From positions 38,245,232 to 38,309,231 of the forward strand of contig CM070599.1 in assembly GCA_036346395.1 (NCBI GenBank): a stretch of DNA of 64,000 bases, read 5' to 3'. This document shows, piece after piece, positions 22,990-33,143 of the stretch; position 1 is the first letter of the stretch; every line of letters begins with the position of its first letter. This DNA comes from Hsuehochloa calcarea (Eukaryota; Streptophyta; Magnoliopsida; Poales; Poaceae). The position numbers and the translations under genes are program-made. The notes under the pieces are model-generated. The model had not been told where the DNA came from, ran no database searches, and saw only the letters and a program-made list of their open reading frames with translations.

Positions 22990-23800
22990 TCGCATCTTGT
23001 GAAAATTGTCCCAAGCTTACAATTGAGATTGAAGCCTTAAACAAGACCACGGAAGAAAAGGCTAAAATTGAAAGATCCATGTCTTTCTTGCTTCTAAAAG
23101 GTTATTGATTCTAACTCTTGTGTTTTGAATCTCAAGTTGAAACCATGGTTAGTCGGATACAAGAGGCTTTTAGAGTCAAGTTTAAGGAGCGCTTGAGTAG
23201 GATTCAGAATCCTATTGTGTGTCTTGTGAGGCCTTCAAAGTGGAAGTGGCCCTTCTTAAGAGTAAGCGCAATGAGGTAATCAAGTCTAGCAAGTGTACTA
23301 GATGTGAGGAGTTAATGAAAGAGAATGATTACCTCAAGGTGACTCTTGAGAAATTTTCAAGTGGGAAAAGAAACTCAACATGATTCTTGATCAATCCAAG
23401 GTGGCGTGAAAAATAGTGGTCTAGGTTTCAACCCCTAGAGCATTCAAGAAAAACCCACCTAAGATTGCTAGAGTTGTGGAGAATGGTTTGTTTGAGCTAA
23501 AACCTTCTAAGCCATCAGGGTTGTTTTCAAACCATGGTTTTGCTCAAACTCTTTCTTGCAAGAAAGGTGCTTTCACTCATTCTGCAGACCCTCAAAAGGT
23601 CCAAGACCATTGCACCTTCCGCAAGAAAGAAGGCCATCTTGTTGAGTTACGCTTCAGGAGAGCAAAACTTGAGAGAAAAGAGAGGATGGCGTCCTAAGAT
23701 CCATTAGAGGAGTCCCTTCTCCGGATGTAGTCTCTAGAGCTAGCGACTGTTTATCGCACCACACATAGGCCTAGATTTGTAGATAACTTTGTAGACTCTT
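22990..23800 (+). pseudogene. gag: Copia gag remnants (SIRE-type)
   Basis: Frames are broken throughout. The clearest part (23476-23697) reads CTFRKKEGHLVELRFRRAK, a damaged CCHC zinc knuckle of SIRE-type gag, where the family has C-x-(F/Y)-C-x4-GH-x4-C. Two of the metal-binding cysteines are replaced by Arg. Before it, 22990-23400 gives short Lys/Glu-rich fragments (SCENCPKLTIEIEALK). Confidence 0.65.
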
Positions 23801-24084
23801 TTGGTGGGTCTAGGCGGCATGTTGGATTAGGACATCGTGAGGAGAGACAGGGTAGCACCTAGGCAGGGGAGTATCGATCTTTTGGTAGATCGTTTGGAGA
23901 GGTCTAGGTGGTTCTCATGTGCATTCTTATGATTTTATTCTCGATCATGTTTGACTATTTCTCTGCTTGCTCCTAGACATCGTGCTTCTCGATCTTTGGA
24001 TTCCTCGTTCATTTATCACTAACCCAAGATCTTGAGGCACGAATGTTTTTGATTGTGCCTTTTAGGTCCGTCGTGCGAGGAAGG

Positions 24085-24180
24085 AGGACAAGTGGCTTGT
24101 TGACTCGGGTGTTCTCGACATATGACCGGAGATTCTAGATGGTTCTCCTCCTCACGTGCATCCGCAATGAATTGATTACA
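24085..24180 (+). pseudogene. pol (PR): Copia aspartic protease remnant
   Basis: The translation near 24089 reads DKWLVDSG followed, after a frame change, by RHMTGDS. Copia proteases have W-x-(V/L)-D-S-G-(C/A)-S-x-H-M-T-G-D. The catalytic Asp is present but the reading frame is broken inside the motif. Confidence 0.7.
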
Positions 24181-24444
24181 TTTGGGGATGCCTCTCTGGG
24201 GACCGTATTTGCAAAGGGCTTTGTGTGCGTCAACTACAAGTTCATGCTAAAAGGCGTCGCTTTGGTAAGTAAGTGAGGTATAATCTTCTATCTGCTTCTC
24301 ATTTGCTTGATGAGGGTCTAGAAGTGAGGTTTAAGAGAGGTGAGTGTAGAGTTCTAGATTCCTCGGGTGAGCTTGTTTTTGAGATCTCCAGTTTGAGAAG
24401 ATCTTACGTGTAAATTTCAAGATTTCTTACATTTCCAGTCCTAG

Positions 24445-25398
24445 GTGTCTTGTAGCCTCGATTCTCATGACCTTGTTTTGTGGCATCGTAGACTTGGGCA
24501 TATAGGTTTTGATCATTTGTCTAGAGTCGGTTGGAAGGACTTGATTAGAGGTTTGTCTAGGGTGAAGGTTTGTCGGAGATCTTGTGTGCTCACCTGTAGA
24601 CATGGTAAGATGGTGTCGCTTCCCACCCACCTCTTACTTTGGTAATGGTGATGGACCGTGATGACTTCTTCACTTAGATCTGATTGGTCCTTCTAGAGTT
24701 GATCGGTGGTGGGAAATGGTATGTCTTGGTGGTTGTGGATGATTACTCCGGTATTCATGGGTTTATTTTCTTGCTTCTAAGGACGAAGCATTTGGATTCT
24801 TTAAAGATTTGGTCCTTAGAATTCTTTGTTGATATACCCGAGCTTTGAGAGCCATTAGGAGTGATAATGGGACGAGTTCAAGAATTCTTCTTTTTCTACC
24901 TTCTGTACCGATAGGGGAATTGAGCATCGTTTTCTTCTCCTAGAGTTCCTCGTGAGAATGGTGTTGTAGAAAGGAAGAACAGAACCCTTGTAGAGATGGC
25001 TCGGACCATGCTAGATGAGCATTCTACTCCTAGGAGATTTTAATGAGGCGATCTCTCTTGCTTGTTATATCTCCAATAGGGTTTTCTTGAGATCTGTGGT
25101 TGGGAAGACTTCTTATGAGCTTAGATTTGGTCATTCTCCCAAGGTCTCTCATTTCAAGATTTTTGGTTGCAAGTGCTTCATTCTTAAACATGGCAATCTT
25201 GATAAATTTGAGTCTAGATGTTTTGATGGCATATTTCTTGGATATCCTGCTCATTCTCGTGGCTATCGTGTTTTTAATGTTGATACTAACAAAATTGTTG
25301 AGACTTGCGAAGTCACTTTTGATGAGGCTAGTCACAGTACTAGACCCGATGCTTGGTACAGGGTTTACGAAACTCAAGAAAGCATCTTAAATCGATGA
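24445..25398 (+). pseudogene. pol (INT): Copia GAG-pre-integrase and integrase remnants
   Basis: 24445-24645 encodes LVLWHRRLGHIGFDHLSR, then CRHGKM, which is the zinc-binding pre-integrase domain. Fragments at 24650-25010 cover the core (VVDDYS and ENGVVERKN-like blocks in changing frames). 25015-25398 encodes ISNRVFLRSVVGKTSYELRFG, then FKIFGCKCFILKHG, KFESRCFDGIFLGYPAHSRGYRVFN, the integrase C-terminal part typical of copia. At least three frame changes break the domain. Confidence 0.85.
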
Positions 25399-25612
25399 TG
25401 ATTACGAGGATGAAGACCCAAACCATCCTCCTGCTACCTCGAGAGGGTGGAGAGCTCTGCTACTACTACTTGGTGTCGGTGAGCGACCTCCTCCTATCCC
25501 CACCGACGATCTGAGTGGCTCTGTTCCTACCTCCACAACTCATGAGGTAGAGGCCACGTCGCACCAGAGCACCACTTCGTGATCAAATGACAACATCCAC
25601 CTGAGCAGATGA

Positions 25613-26540
25613 TTGGGGATCTTCAAGAGCGAGTCACTCGCTCCAGGTTTATGTCTCCTGATTCTCATGCACATTCTGCTTTTGTCGCTTCTTTTGACCC
25701 CGAGATATCACCCATGCTTTATCGATGCCTCTTGGGTCAATGCCATGCATGAAGAGCTTGAAAATTTTGAAAGAAACAAAGTCCGGTTTTTAGTTGAGCG
25801 ACCTTCGATTCTCATGTTATTGGAACAAAATGGGTTTTTAAAAATAAGCAAAGTGAGGATGGTTTGGTTGTTTAATAAGGCTAGACTTGTAGCTCAAGGT
25901 TATTCTGTAGAGGGCTTAGACTTTGAGGAGACCTTTGCTCAAAGTAGCTAGATTGGAGGCCATTCGCATTCTTTTAGCATTTGCAACATCCAAGGGTTTC
26001 AAGCTTTTTCAAATGGATGTTAAAAGTGCTTTCTTGAATGGCTTCATAGAAGAAGAGGTCTTTGTCAAGCAACCTCACGGGTTTGAAAATCAAAATTCCC
26101 AAACCATGTTTTTAAACTCTCTAAAGCTCTGTATGGATTGAAACAAGCTCCTAGAGCTTGGTATGTGAGCTTAAGAGTTTCTTGCTTGAAAATGATTTCA
26201 AAATGGGAATGGTTGATAAAACCTTGTTCACTCTCGGGCATGGCGGTGATTTCTTGTTGGTTCAAATATATGTGGATGATATTATTTTGGTGGTTCTTCT
26301 CATGCTTTGGTGTCTAGATTTTGATTCTATGAGCGGTGAATTTGAGATGAGCATGATGGGAGAATTGACATTCTTCCTTGGTCTTCAAATCAAGCAAGCG
26401 AAAGAAGCCACCTTCGTTCACGATGTAAGTATACAAAGGACCTTCTTGGCGCTTCAATATGGGAAGCGATGGCCAATGTCTACTCCCATTGCAACAACCA
26501 CCGTCTTTGGACCACGATGAGGATGGAGAGTCCGTGGACC
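25613..26540 (+). pseudogene. pol (RT): Copia reverse transcriptase remnants
   Basis: Three frames give the copia RT blocks in order: WVNAMHEELENFERN and KARLVAQGYSVEGLDFEETFA (25613-25951), then FATSKGFKLFQMDVKSAFLNG and EEEVFVKQPHGFE (25923-26141), then VQIYVDDIILVV, FEMSMMGELTFFLGLQI (26158-26520). The catalytic Asp in MDVKSAFLNG and the YVDD pair are intact. Frame changes near 25940 and 26140 break it. Confidence 0.9.
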
Positions 26541-27180
26541 GGAAGGAGTACCATGATATGATTGGCTCCTCCTCTATCTTACAACGTCGAGTAGGACATA
26601 CAATCCGCCGTATGTCATGCGCTCGATTTCGAGCTTCCTCGTGCTTCTCATCGCAAGCGATGCGTCGTATCTTGGTATCTCAAGATACGCTTGACTTTGG
26701 ACTCTGGTATTCTTCTTCTTGGCTCTTTCAATTCGAGCATTTTCGATCTTGATTTCACGGTGTAGAGTTGATAGGAAGAGTACTTCGGAACTTGTCATTT
26801 CTTGGGCACATCTCTTGTTTCTTGGTCTTCTAGAAAGCGGTCTTACATTGCCATACCGTGGTAGAGTATGTAGTGCCGCGCTGGTCGCTCTCGAGTTCTC
26901 TGGATTTTGTTCACGCACGCGAGACTATGGGTTATCTTTGGAAGTGTTCCTCTTTTACGTGACAACACTTCGCAATTAATATTGCCAAAACCCATGCAAC
27001 ATTCGGGACTAAACACATTGACATTCGATTTCATTTTCTCGAGAGACCATGTTGAGAAAGGTGATGTTGTGCTTCACTTTGTAGAGTCCGAGCAGCGACT
27101 TGCGATATTTTCACTAAAGCTCTTGATTCTTCTCGCTTTGTCGCTGCGGGGAGAGTTAGGGGTTATTAGTCCTATTGGGC
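26541..27180 (+). pseudogene. pol (RH): Copia RNase H remnants
   Basis: Fragments in changing frames match the copia RNase H: a GLWYSSS block near 26694, CRVDRKSTS near 26762, LVSWSSRKQ-like and YVA-like blocks, and near 26975 INIAKTH, then TKHIDIRFHFLRDHVEKGDV-like sequence. The domain is heavily decayed and has no usable frame. Confidence 0.7.
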
Positions 27181-27189
27181 TGTTTTGAG

Positions 27190-28570
27190 GGGGAAGTTGC
27201 TCTTTTTGCATTCATTGTATTATAATGCATGTTTCAATTCATTTGTCTTGCATTGTATAATAAAATTAGTGGAGCTTTGATTATTATCCTTGTATGACTA
27301 AATTTCATATTCTATACCGTGTCATATCGAGTGATAGTCTGCTAGACCTCTTTTATGGCTCTTTGTGTTTGGCCTAGCTTTTGCCTTGCTAGCTTTATAT
27401 CGTGAGAAATTTGAATCAAATCATGTCTTGTTGGATCTTGTGACTAGTTTTGCTCTAGTGATCCGCTTATGATTCTCGCCATGTCTTACAAGTCGATTTG
27501 AGTCTTGAACTTTTTGAGATGAAAAAATGAGCTTTTTATCTTCATAAGTCAAGCAAAAGAAAAAGAAAAAATCTCGTATGAAAAACCGATCTCACCAATC
27601 CTTTCTCATGAGACGGCTTGCCATTGCACTAGGCATGAACTCAGGGGGAGTTTTGGATGACCTAGATCATTCTTTTAAGCTTATCGCTTGAGATGGTCGC
27701 GGCAAGGCTTGAGATCTAGCACAGCAAAAAAAAAGGGAGAAAGAAAAAGAAAAATTGCCCAAAAAGGGCTAAGTGCTTGAGCTTTGCTTCAAAAGAATTT
27801 TCTTATTGCTCAAAATGCCTTAATTTTTTTTTGAGTCTCTTTTTACTTATAGACATGGCTTGACTCATTTTTGGTTGCTTTGAGTGAATCTATGATTTTG
27901 AGCAATCTTTCATGATTTTAATTCTGTTAATCTCAGATTGCTGCTATCTTGGTTTTAGCTTTGCAATACACGTTGTGCCATGATTGAATATAGTGTCTTC
28001 TCTTTATATGGCTTGGTATAATACTTGTACTGTCTTCATGTATAATGGTCATGGCTCCTTTTTACTAAAGTTCAAAAATAAAATCATTCCTTCATGCTCT
28101 TTCTTTTTCATGCATCTTGATGAATTCATTGTCAAAGGGGGAGAAAGATTGTGAAGAAAATGATGTTGGAGCTTTTGGTTTCATACTCAAGGTTTAATAT
28201 AAAAGAACTTCATAAAATAAAAATTTTGAACCTTTTGAAAATTTGTGATCATAGTGAGTTAAGTCTTGTGGTTCTATTGCCTTTTCCTGATTTCATTTGC
28301 AACTGAAAAATACTCACAATGATCAAAGGTCAAATAGAAAAATTGCCTTTCATTTGGACCTAAGTGAGATTTTTGGCTACTTTCTGGAAATTGAATCCTT
28401 TGGTGCTTTCATTGCCTTATCTCACTTGTCTATACTATTCTGAAGCCAGCTTGGTCGGTTCCTAAGTTTTCTTTCTTGCTTTTGGACCAAGTTGTGCCTT
28501 TATGCGTAAAGCGAATTTTACTTTTCATTTCAAAAACCACATTTTCTTGAAAATTGCCAATGTGTTCATC
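27190..28570 (+). other. Non-coding interval between pol and the 3' LTR
   Basis: This AT-rich stretch has no coding sequence. SIRE/Maximus-type copia elements often carry a long region here, sometimes with an extra ORF. I see none in this copy. Confidence 0.6.
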
Positions 28571-28580
28571 AAGGGGAGAT
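28571..28580 (+). promoter_or_regulatory. Polypurine tract of the nested copia
   Basis: aaggggagat lies directly before the 3' LTR start, the expected position for plus-strand priming. Confidence 0.75.
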
Positions 28581-29115
28581 TGTGGATATCGTGAGGATAT
28601 GTGCACGATCTCGGGAAATACATGGCCTTTTTCTAGGGTTTGGAGGAGAGGAGAGGAGAACTAGGGTTTGGAGTGTGCTCTTTGTTGAGCTCTTGCCCTC
28701 CTTGGTGGAGAGGCTTTGTAAGCATCTATTGTGAATGAACAATCTTGTGATGCTTAATTGAAAGATCATTTGCTCCCTTTGTGTTCTTCTCTCTTTGGAT
28801 GTTTTGGTGCTTCCTTGATTCAAAGGTTCATGTTTGGTCTCTCGGCCTATTTTATCTTGCTTTGATGTGTGGGATTACTCCAAGAGTCATCTAGATCATC
28901 AAACCCCCACAAGCAAGTCTTGAATCAAGTTTTCTCATTTCTAGGGTTTGAGCACTTCTTTGTTAAGATCTCGAGAGATCGATTCTGCGAAGTGGATCGA
29001 CGGATCGTCACTAGAAATAGGTCTCTAATATCATTAGGGAGGTGTGCTAGAAATTTGGTCAAGTTTTATTGGTTGAATCAAAAGTTGGATCAAATTTCGT
29101 TTTGGATTTGGGTGG
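28581..29115 (+). repeat. 3' LTR of the nested copia, deleted
   Basis: It starts tgtggatatcgtgagg, as in the solo LTR at 4227. After about 45 bases it jumps to the block ttctagggtttggaggag (U3 mostly lost), then continues with ctttgtaagcatctattgtg shared with the 5' LTR. It stops near 29115 (gatttgggtggag), short of the family end. Confidence 0.75.
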
Positions 29116-29490
29116 AGTTTTTCAACAAATCAAAAGGTTTTTAGAAAATAGCAAATAAAGAAAATAGCAAATAAAGTACAGAAATTCTTGAAAAATACAC
29201 ATAAATTCTTTGAATTATTTGAAACTTAATAAAAAATATTTTTAGCATTATTTTGTCTTTTAATTTTGCAAATAAACTATATTTAATTTTTGGGAAAAAG
29301 GAAAAACCACTTTTAAAATCCATGAAAATACTTAAAACCCAATTAAACCAAGTTTGAATTAATTGAAGTTTGATTAACTCATATTAAATTACTTTTGATT
29401 TCTAAATTTCAAGTCAATAAAATCTAATGGTTATTTTTATTTTTAAAATTTTTCAAAAACCCTGAAAATAGGATGTTACACAAGGCCACC

Positions 29491-29532
29491 GTGCGCCAAC
29501 GCCACATGTCGTGATTTCCGGCGTTGGCGCAC
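29491..29532. repeat. 13-bp perfect inverted repeat
   Basis: gtgcgccaacgcc (29491-29503) pairs with ggcgttggcgcac (29520-29532) across a 16-base loop. Confidence 0.9.
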
Positions 29533-29535
29533 GAT

Positions 29536-29606
29536 ACGTATTAGCAAAAATAGCAACGTTGGCGCACGATGGCCTTGCGCCAACGTTGCTATTTTTGCTA
29601 ATACGT
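29536..29606. repeat. 31-bp perfect inverted repeat (hairpin)
   Basis: The arm 29536-29566 (acgtattagcaaaaatagca then acgttggcgca) is exactly complementary to 29576-29606, with a 9-base loop. It shares the ttggcgca core with the hairpin just before it. No coding sequence overlaps it. It may be the subterminal region of a DNA transposon or a small-RNA-producing foldback. Confidence 0.9.
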
Positions 29607-30317
29607 TTTGCATACGATCATATATATAAATACGTTATCGAAACATGCTAAATTTGCCAAAAATTATGGGCAGTAGCTAGGGGATGGTCGATGTTTAATT
29701 GGTCACCAACTCTCCTCACCAAGTTTTAGTCCATGCACAATGCGTACGGACGGGTTTAGTACCTAAATGGTTGCTTGGTCTACGGAGAAACAGAAGAAAG
29801 GGTCTGGAAAATTAATCAGTGATGCGACTAACGTGTGCAGACCGTGAGTCAGATTATGTTTTTTGAGCAAACCAATTTTTGATTACTCGTCTACTTTAAT
29901 TTGCGAGGCGAAAATCTACGTCGTCGTTGAATGTTTTGCTTAATTTGCTTCTTAAACAGGCAACATAAATGTAAGGCGATATGGCGTAAGTACCAGTATT
30001 GTAAAGGGCGCACGTTCCATATATATAGTGCCTGCTACTTGTTAGGCTTTCGTATGCGAATTCCATTATTCGGACACATTCTGAATTCCATTATTTTCGA
30101 CTGATGAAGACATACGGGAGGGCGCCCTCATACCTTTAATTGCAACCACATATTGTTATATTTCAACAACACCACATAAATTCCATTATTCGGATACATT
30201 CTTGCAGCCTCAACACAGCACCATACCGAATTAACGACAACGACATAGACGTGTACTGTTTTGTCAAAGTACCGAATTATTCTTGCAAACCACATGTGTC
30301 TGATGTACCGCGCGCTT
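29607..30317. other. Gene-free spacer downstream of the BAHD gene
   Basis: It presumably holds the 3' end of the BAHD transcript (minus strand). A 24-bp motif aattccattattcggacaca-ttct at 30059-30082 is repeated with one change at 30179-30202. Nothing else is recognised. Confidence 0.5.
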
Positions 30318-32109
30318 TTAAGTTTCTTTCTGAACAGACAGAACAGTTGCACTGATCAATAGCTCGGCACCACCTGCCGCTGCCGGCATGACGACGACAA
30401 GCCCCTCGTCGGCACACGGCGAGACGACGTTGTACGATACGTGCACGGGCTTGCTCCCGTCCAGCACGACCTCCTCGAGACCGAACTCGTGCCAGTCCGC
30501 GGCTCGAAGCGCGTGTCCCCGGGGGGGAGGCGGAGTCTCCCCATCACCTCGCGAGCACGTCTCGACGTTCAGCCCACCGGAGCCATCGCCCGCGAGAACC
30601 GCGAACCGCGGCGACTTCTTGACCCCCAGCATCTCGCCGGCCTGGTCGACGCAGGCCGCGGCGAGCGCGCGGCGGTCGGGTGCAACGGCGGCCCTGAAGA
30701 GCACGGTCGTGGCGTCGACGGTGGTGTAGGCGTCGAGGGGAACGGACTTGAGGCGCCTGGCGGCGCCTGGGCTTTGGATGTAGCGCGTGTACTGTATCAC
30801 CGGGTTGGCGACGAGCTTGCACTGTGCCTGCAGCTGCGCGTGCGAGCGAGCCCACGACTTAAGGAAGTTGATGAGAGACAGCGGGTCAGTGAGGAGCAGG
30901 CTGCAGCTGGCGCCGATGGCGTAGCCGCCGTCCTGGAATTGTGTCAACTGCAACAAGGGGAAACACGAAATTGGTGCGATTTTTTTAAGTTAGCACGAGA
31001 ATCAGGTTAGATTTAGTATCCCACTTTCGGTAATTCGGCTCGATTTAAGCAAGGGAATTGCTATATAACTTTTGACAACTTTTTAAAGTTAAAATTGTTA
31101 CTTTTCTATTCGTTAGATATGGTTTGAGATTTGTATTTTTTCTCATCTATTGTGTCTGAATTTATTATAATTTTTTCCTTAGAGGATAACCGGTTCACCG
31201 CATTGCCGTATTTTATTGGTATATAATTTTATTTTTTGTGTTTGTTTTTGCTCAACCTCTTAAAATACACGTGAAAAACATAACGGGTTCACCACATTAC
31301 CGTATTTTATTGGTATAAAATTTTATTTTTTTATCTTTGTTTTTACTCAACCTCCCAAAATACATATAAGATTTTGTAAATGAACTTTCAAAATATAATA
31401 GATTTTTTACAAAGAAAACGTTCAAATTCTGTGTAGACAGTCCTTTAAGCAAATCATGAATGTTATAATCGAACGACCGAGCACTTGTCCTGTGTGCTTG
31501 GCCACAACCAAGCCACCAACTGCTGCCACGTGCCAGTGAACTAACAGTGGGCGGATGAATAGTTCTGCAAGCAAAACAAACTTCACCTAGCTTGCAAAAC
31601 GCATGAAATCCATGTAAGTATACCTGCATGAAGAACGGGGCGCAAATTTCTGGCTCCTGCACGTCCACGTCGGCCCAAAACGCCAGCGCGGCCTCCTTCC
31701 TCTCCCGGTCCTTCGCCTCCAAGAACGCCGCCATGGTCGTGTCCACCGACGCCTGCACCAGCCGCACGCCGGTGTCGTTCAGCTTCACCTCCCACGGCCC
31801 GTCGCCGCCGCCGCCGCCGCCTCGCCGCAGTCGTCCGGCCATCTCCGGGTGGTCGGCCAGAGCCGCGCTGAGCGACTCCTTCACCCACACCGCCTGCTCG
31901 AGCCGCGCCCTTGCCGCGGCGTCCAGCTTGGCGCCGTCCGCGCCGCGGTAGTAGAGCACCGCGCGGAAGCGGCGTTGCAGCGCCGCGGCGGTGAGCGGCG
32001 GCCCGGACACGGCGATGGGCAGCGACCGCGGCCGCTCCGCCCCCATGACGCGCGACGGGACGGCGGTCTGCATGGACTCGATGTGGATAAGCGTGGACGT
32101 GGCCGCCAT
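30318..32109 (-). CDS. BAHD acyltransferase-like protein, two exons
   Basis: The join 32109-31624 and 30947-30318 (minus strand) gives 371 residues. An in-frame ATG at 32184 would add 25. The intron (31623-30948, 676 bp) has GT-AG ends and is phase 0 (FFMQ then LTQFQDGG). BAHD enzymes are cytosolic acyl-CoA transferases making esters and amides of plant metabolites. Support: an N-terminal RPRSLPIAVSGPPL, a RAVLYYRG strand, LADHPEMAGRLR (about residues 80-95), and QDGGYAIGASCSLLLTDPLSLINFLKSWA. This last block is where the family has H-x3-D; here the His is Ser (S-L-L-L-T-D). The second family motif DFGWG appears as HEFGLEE. The length is below the usual 430-450. It may be a non-catalytic member, like the CER2-type proteins, or a decaying gene. 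Both exons are open. Confidence 0.8.
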
Positions 32110-32244
32110 TTCGCAGTCGTTCGTGCGCGCCACGTCGCCAACCAGCTGGGTGGCTTGTGTTGTGCCTTGGAGAAGACTTACCAAGAAGAGGTTCGAACCC
32201 TCACAAGAAGCTAGCTGCGTATTGGAGGCTTGGAGCAGTGCCCA

Positions 32245-32251
32245 ATTTATA
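32245..32251 (-). promoter_or_regulatory. Putative TATA box of the BAHD gene
   Basis: tataaat on the minus strand lies about 60 bases upstream of the ATG at 32184 and 136 upstream of the one at 32109. With a start about 30 bases downstream, either ATG is possible. I prefer 32109 because MAATST fits typical plant starts. Confidence 0.55.
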
Positions 32252-32820
32252 GGTGGTTTTCATGCAAGTTGTCTATTAATTTGATGTATATACAAATGAG
32301 AAATACAATGCTTGGAAGTAAACTTGCAAGGGACTGGGGGAATGTCAGGCAGATACCATCTTTAATGGGATTAATTTTAGTCTTAATTTCCTGTACGGAG
32401 TTTGTTGAGTTCAGACGTCGTCACTTGGTGTTTGTGGTGGCAGATCGGCAGCATTCTGTTTTGTTTTTCGACGATGTAGTTTGGTTTTGGCTAGCAACTA
32501 ACGGTAATTTTATTGTTTAGTATGCGCGTCTTGCGAGGGCTGTTCAGGTCACACGACTCACACTCGCACGTATATTATTTTCTTGAAAAATTATACGCAA
32601 CTGTAAATGTTTTAAATATCTGATCGGTCATTGCAAAGTAATATCTCTTTTATACGCCACTACAACATCGAAAACATACTCTTTTATATCACTATCTTCA
32701 ACTTCGTTAAATTTTTCCGTTAATTTTGTTTTGAAAATACCTATATTACCCTCGTTTTCTTCCTCCATACTCTTCCCATCCTCTCCCTTTCCCCTTCTCT
32801 CCCTCTAGGCCATGACGCCT
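32252..32820. other. BAHD upstream spacer
   Basis: AT-rich sequence without a recognised gene. Its right edge is the start of gypsy element B. Confidence 0.5.
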
Positions 32821-32941
32821 TGACGATAATTAAAATCTTTATGTATTACTTTAATACATAATTAAAAGGTTATATATCTTCATAGTCATAACCTCTAAGG
32901 CTAACGACCCCCTATGGTCGTAAGTATTTCAGAAGTTACTT

Positions 32942-32946
32942 AGAAG
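32942..32946. repeat. TSD of the copia insertion (left)
   Basis: agaag here and at 37648-37652 flank the copia element exactly. Confidence 0.92.
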
Positions 32947-33143
32947 TGTAGAAGGGAGAGATAAGAATGGATCAACCGCATTTGTATTGATCTCTGAATG
33001 GTGTATATATACATGTTACAACAGGAGGCCGTTGGCCGATCCTAACAGAAGGCCGGTGGCTGATCCTAGCTATGCGGATGCATGCGCGAGATGCGTGGGC
33101 GCCACCAAGACCCATCCTAGCCACTAGACGAGTTCTCACGACA
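32947..33143 (-). repeat. 3' LTR of copia element C
   Basis: It runs tgtagaagggag to ctcacgaca on the plus strand (197 bp). A minus-strand TATA-like tatatatac lies at about 33002. Confidence 0.92.

Larger units (their letters stand above)
22329..29115 (+). mobile_element. Degenerate SIRE/Maximus-type Ty1-copia element
   Basis: The order gag, protease, integrase, RT, RNase H on the plus strand is that of copia. A decayed 5' LTR begins near 22329 (tggatatcggcgatctcggg) and a 3' LTR begins at 28581 (tgtggatatcgtgagg), preceded by a purine tract. Both LTRs carry the block ctttgtaagcatctattgtg. Both are internally deleted. Every coding domain is broken by stops or frameshifts. The long non-coding interval 27190-28570 between pol and the 3' LTR is a feature of the SIRE/Maximus lineage. 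The exact edges are approximate. Confidence 0.8.
19508..29480 (-). mobile_element. Long gypsy-type LTR with a nested copia element
   Basis: The unit starts tgtcaggaccccgggtatg and ends ggatgttaca. It is flanked by the 5-bp duplication caagg at 19503-19507 and 29481-29485. Only LTR-like sequence belongs to it (19508 to about 22328 and about 29116-29480, roughly 3.2 kb). The middle is a copia element inserted later. It therefore looks like a solo LTR that served as a target. It shares the block ctctgcagaggttgtaca with the LTR at 1-3385. ORFs at 21400-22500 sit in its GC-rich part and show no domain. Confidence 0.75.

Noticed and set aside
26574..26918. A possible inverted segment in the copia RNase H region
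   Set aside because: The plus-strand remnants (GLWYSSS, CRVDRKSTS) are in the right order and orientation, so no inversion is needed.
30441..31010. Plus-strand frame of 189 residues
   Set aside because: It is the complement of BAHD exon 2.
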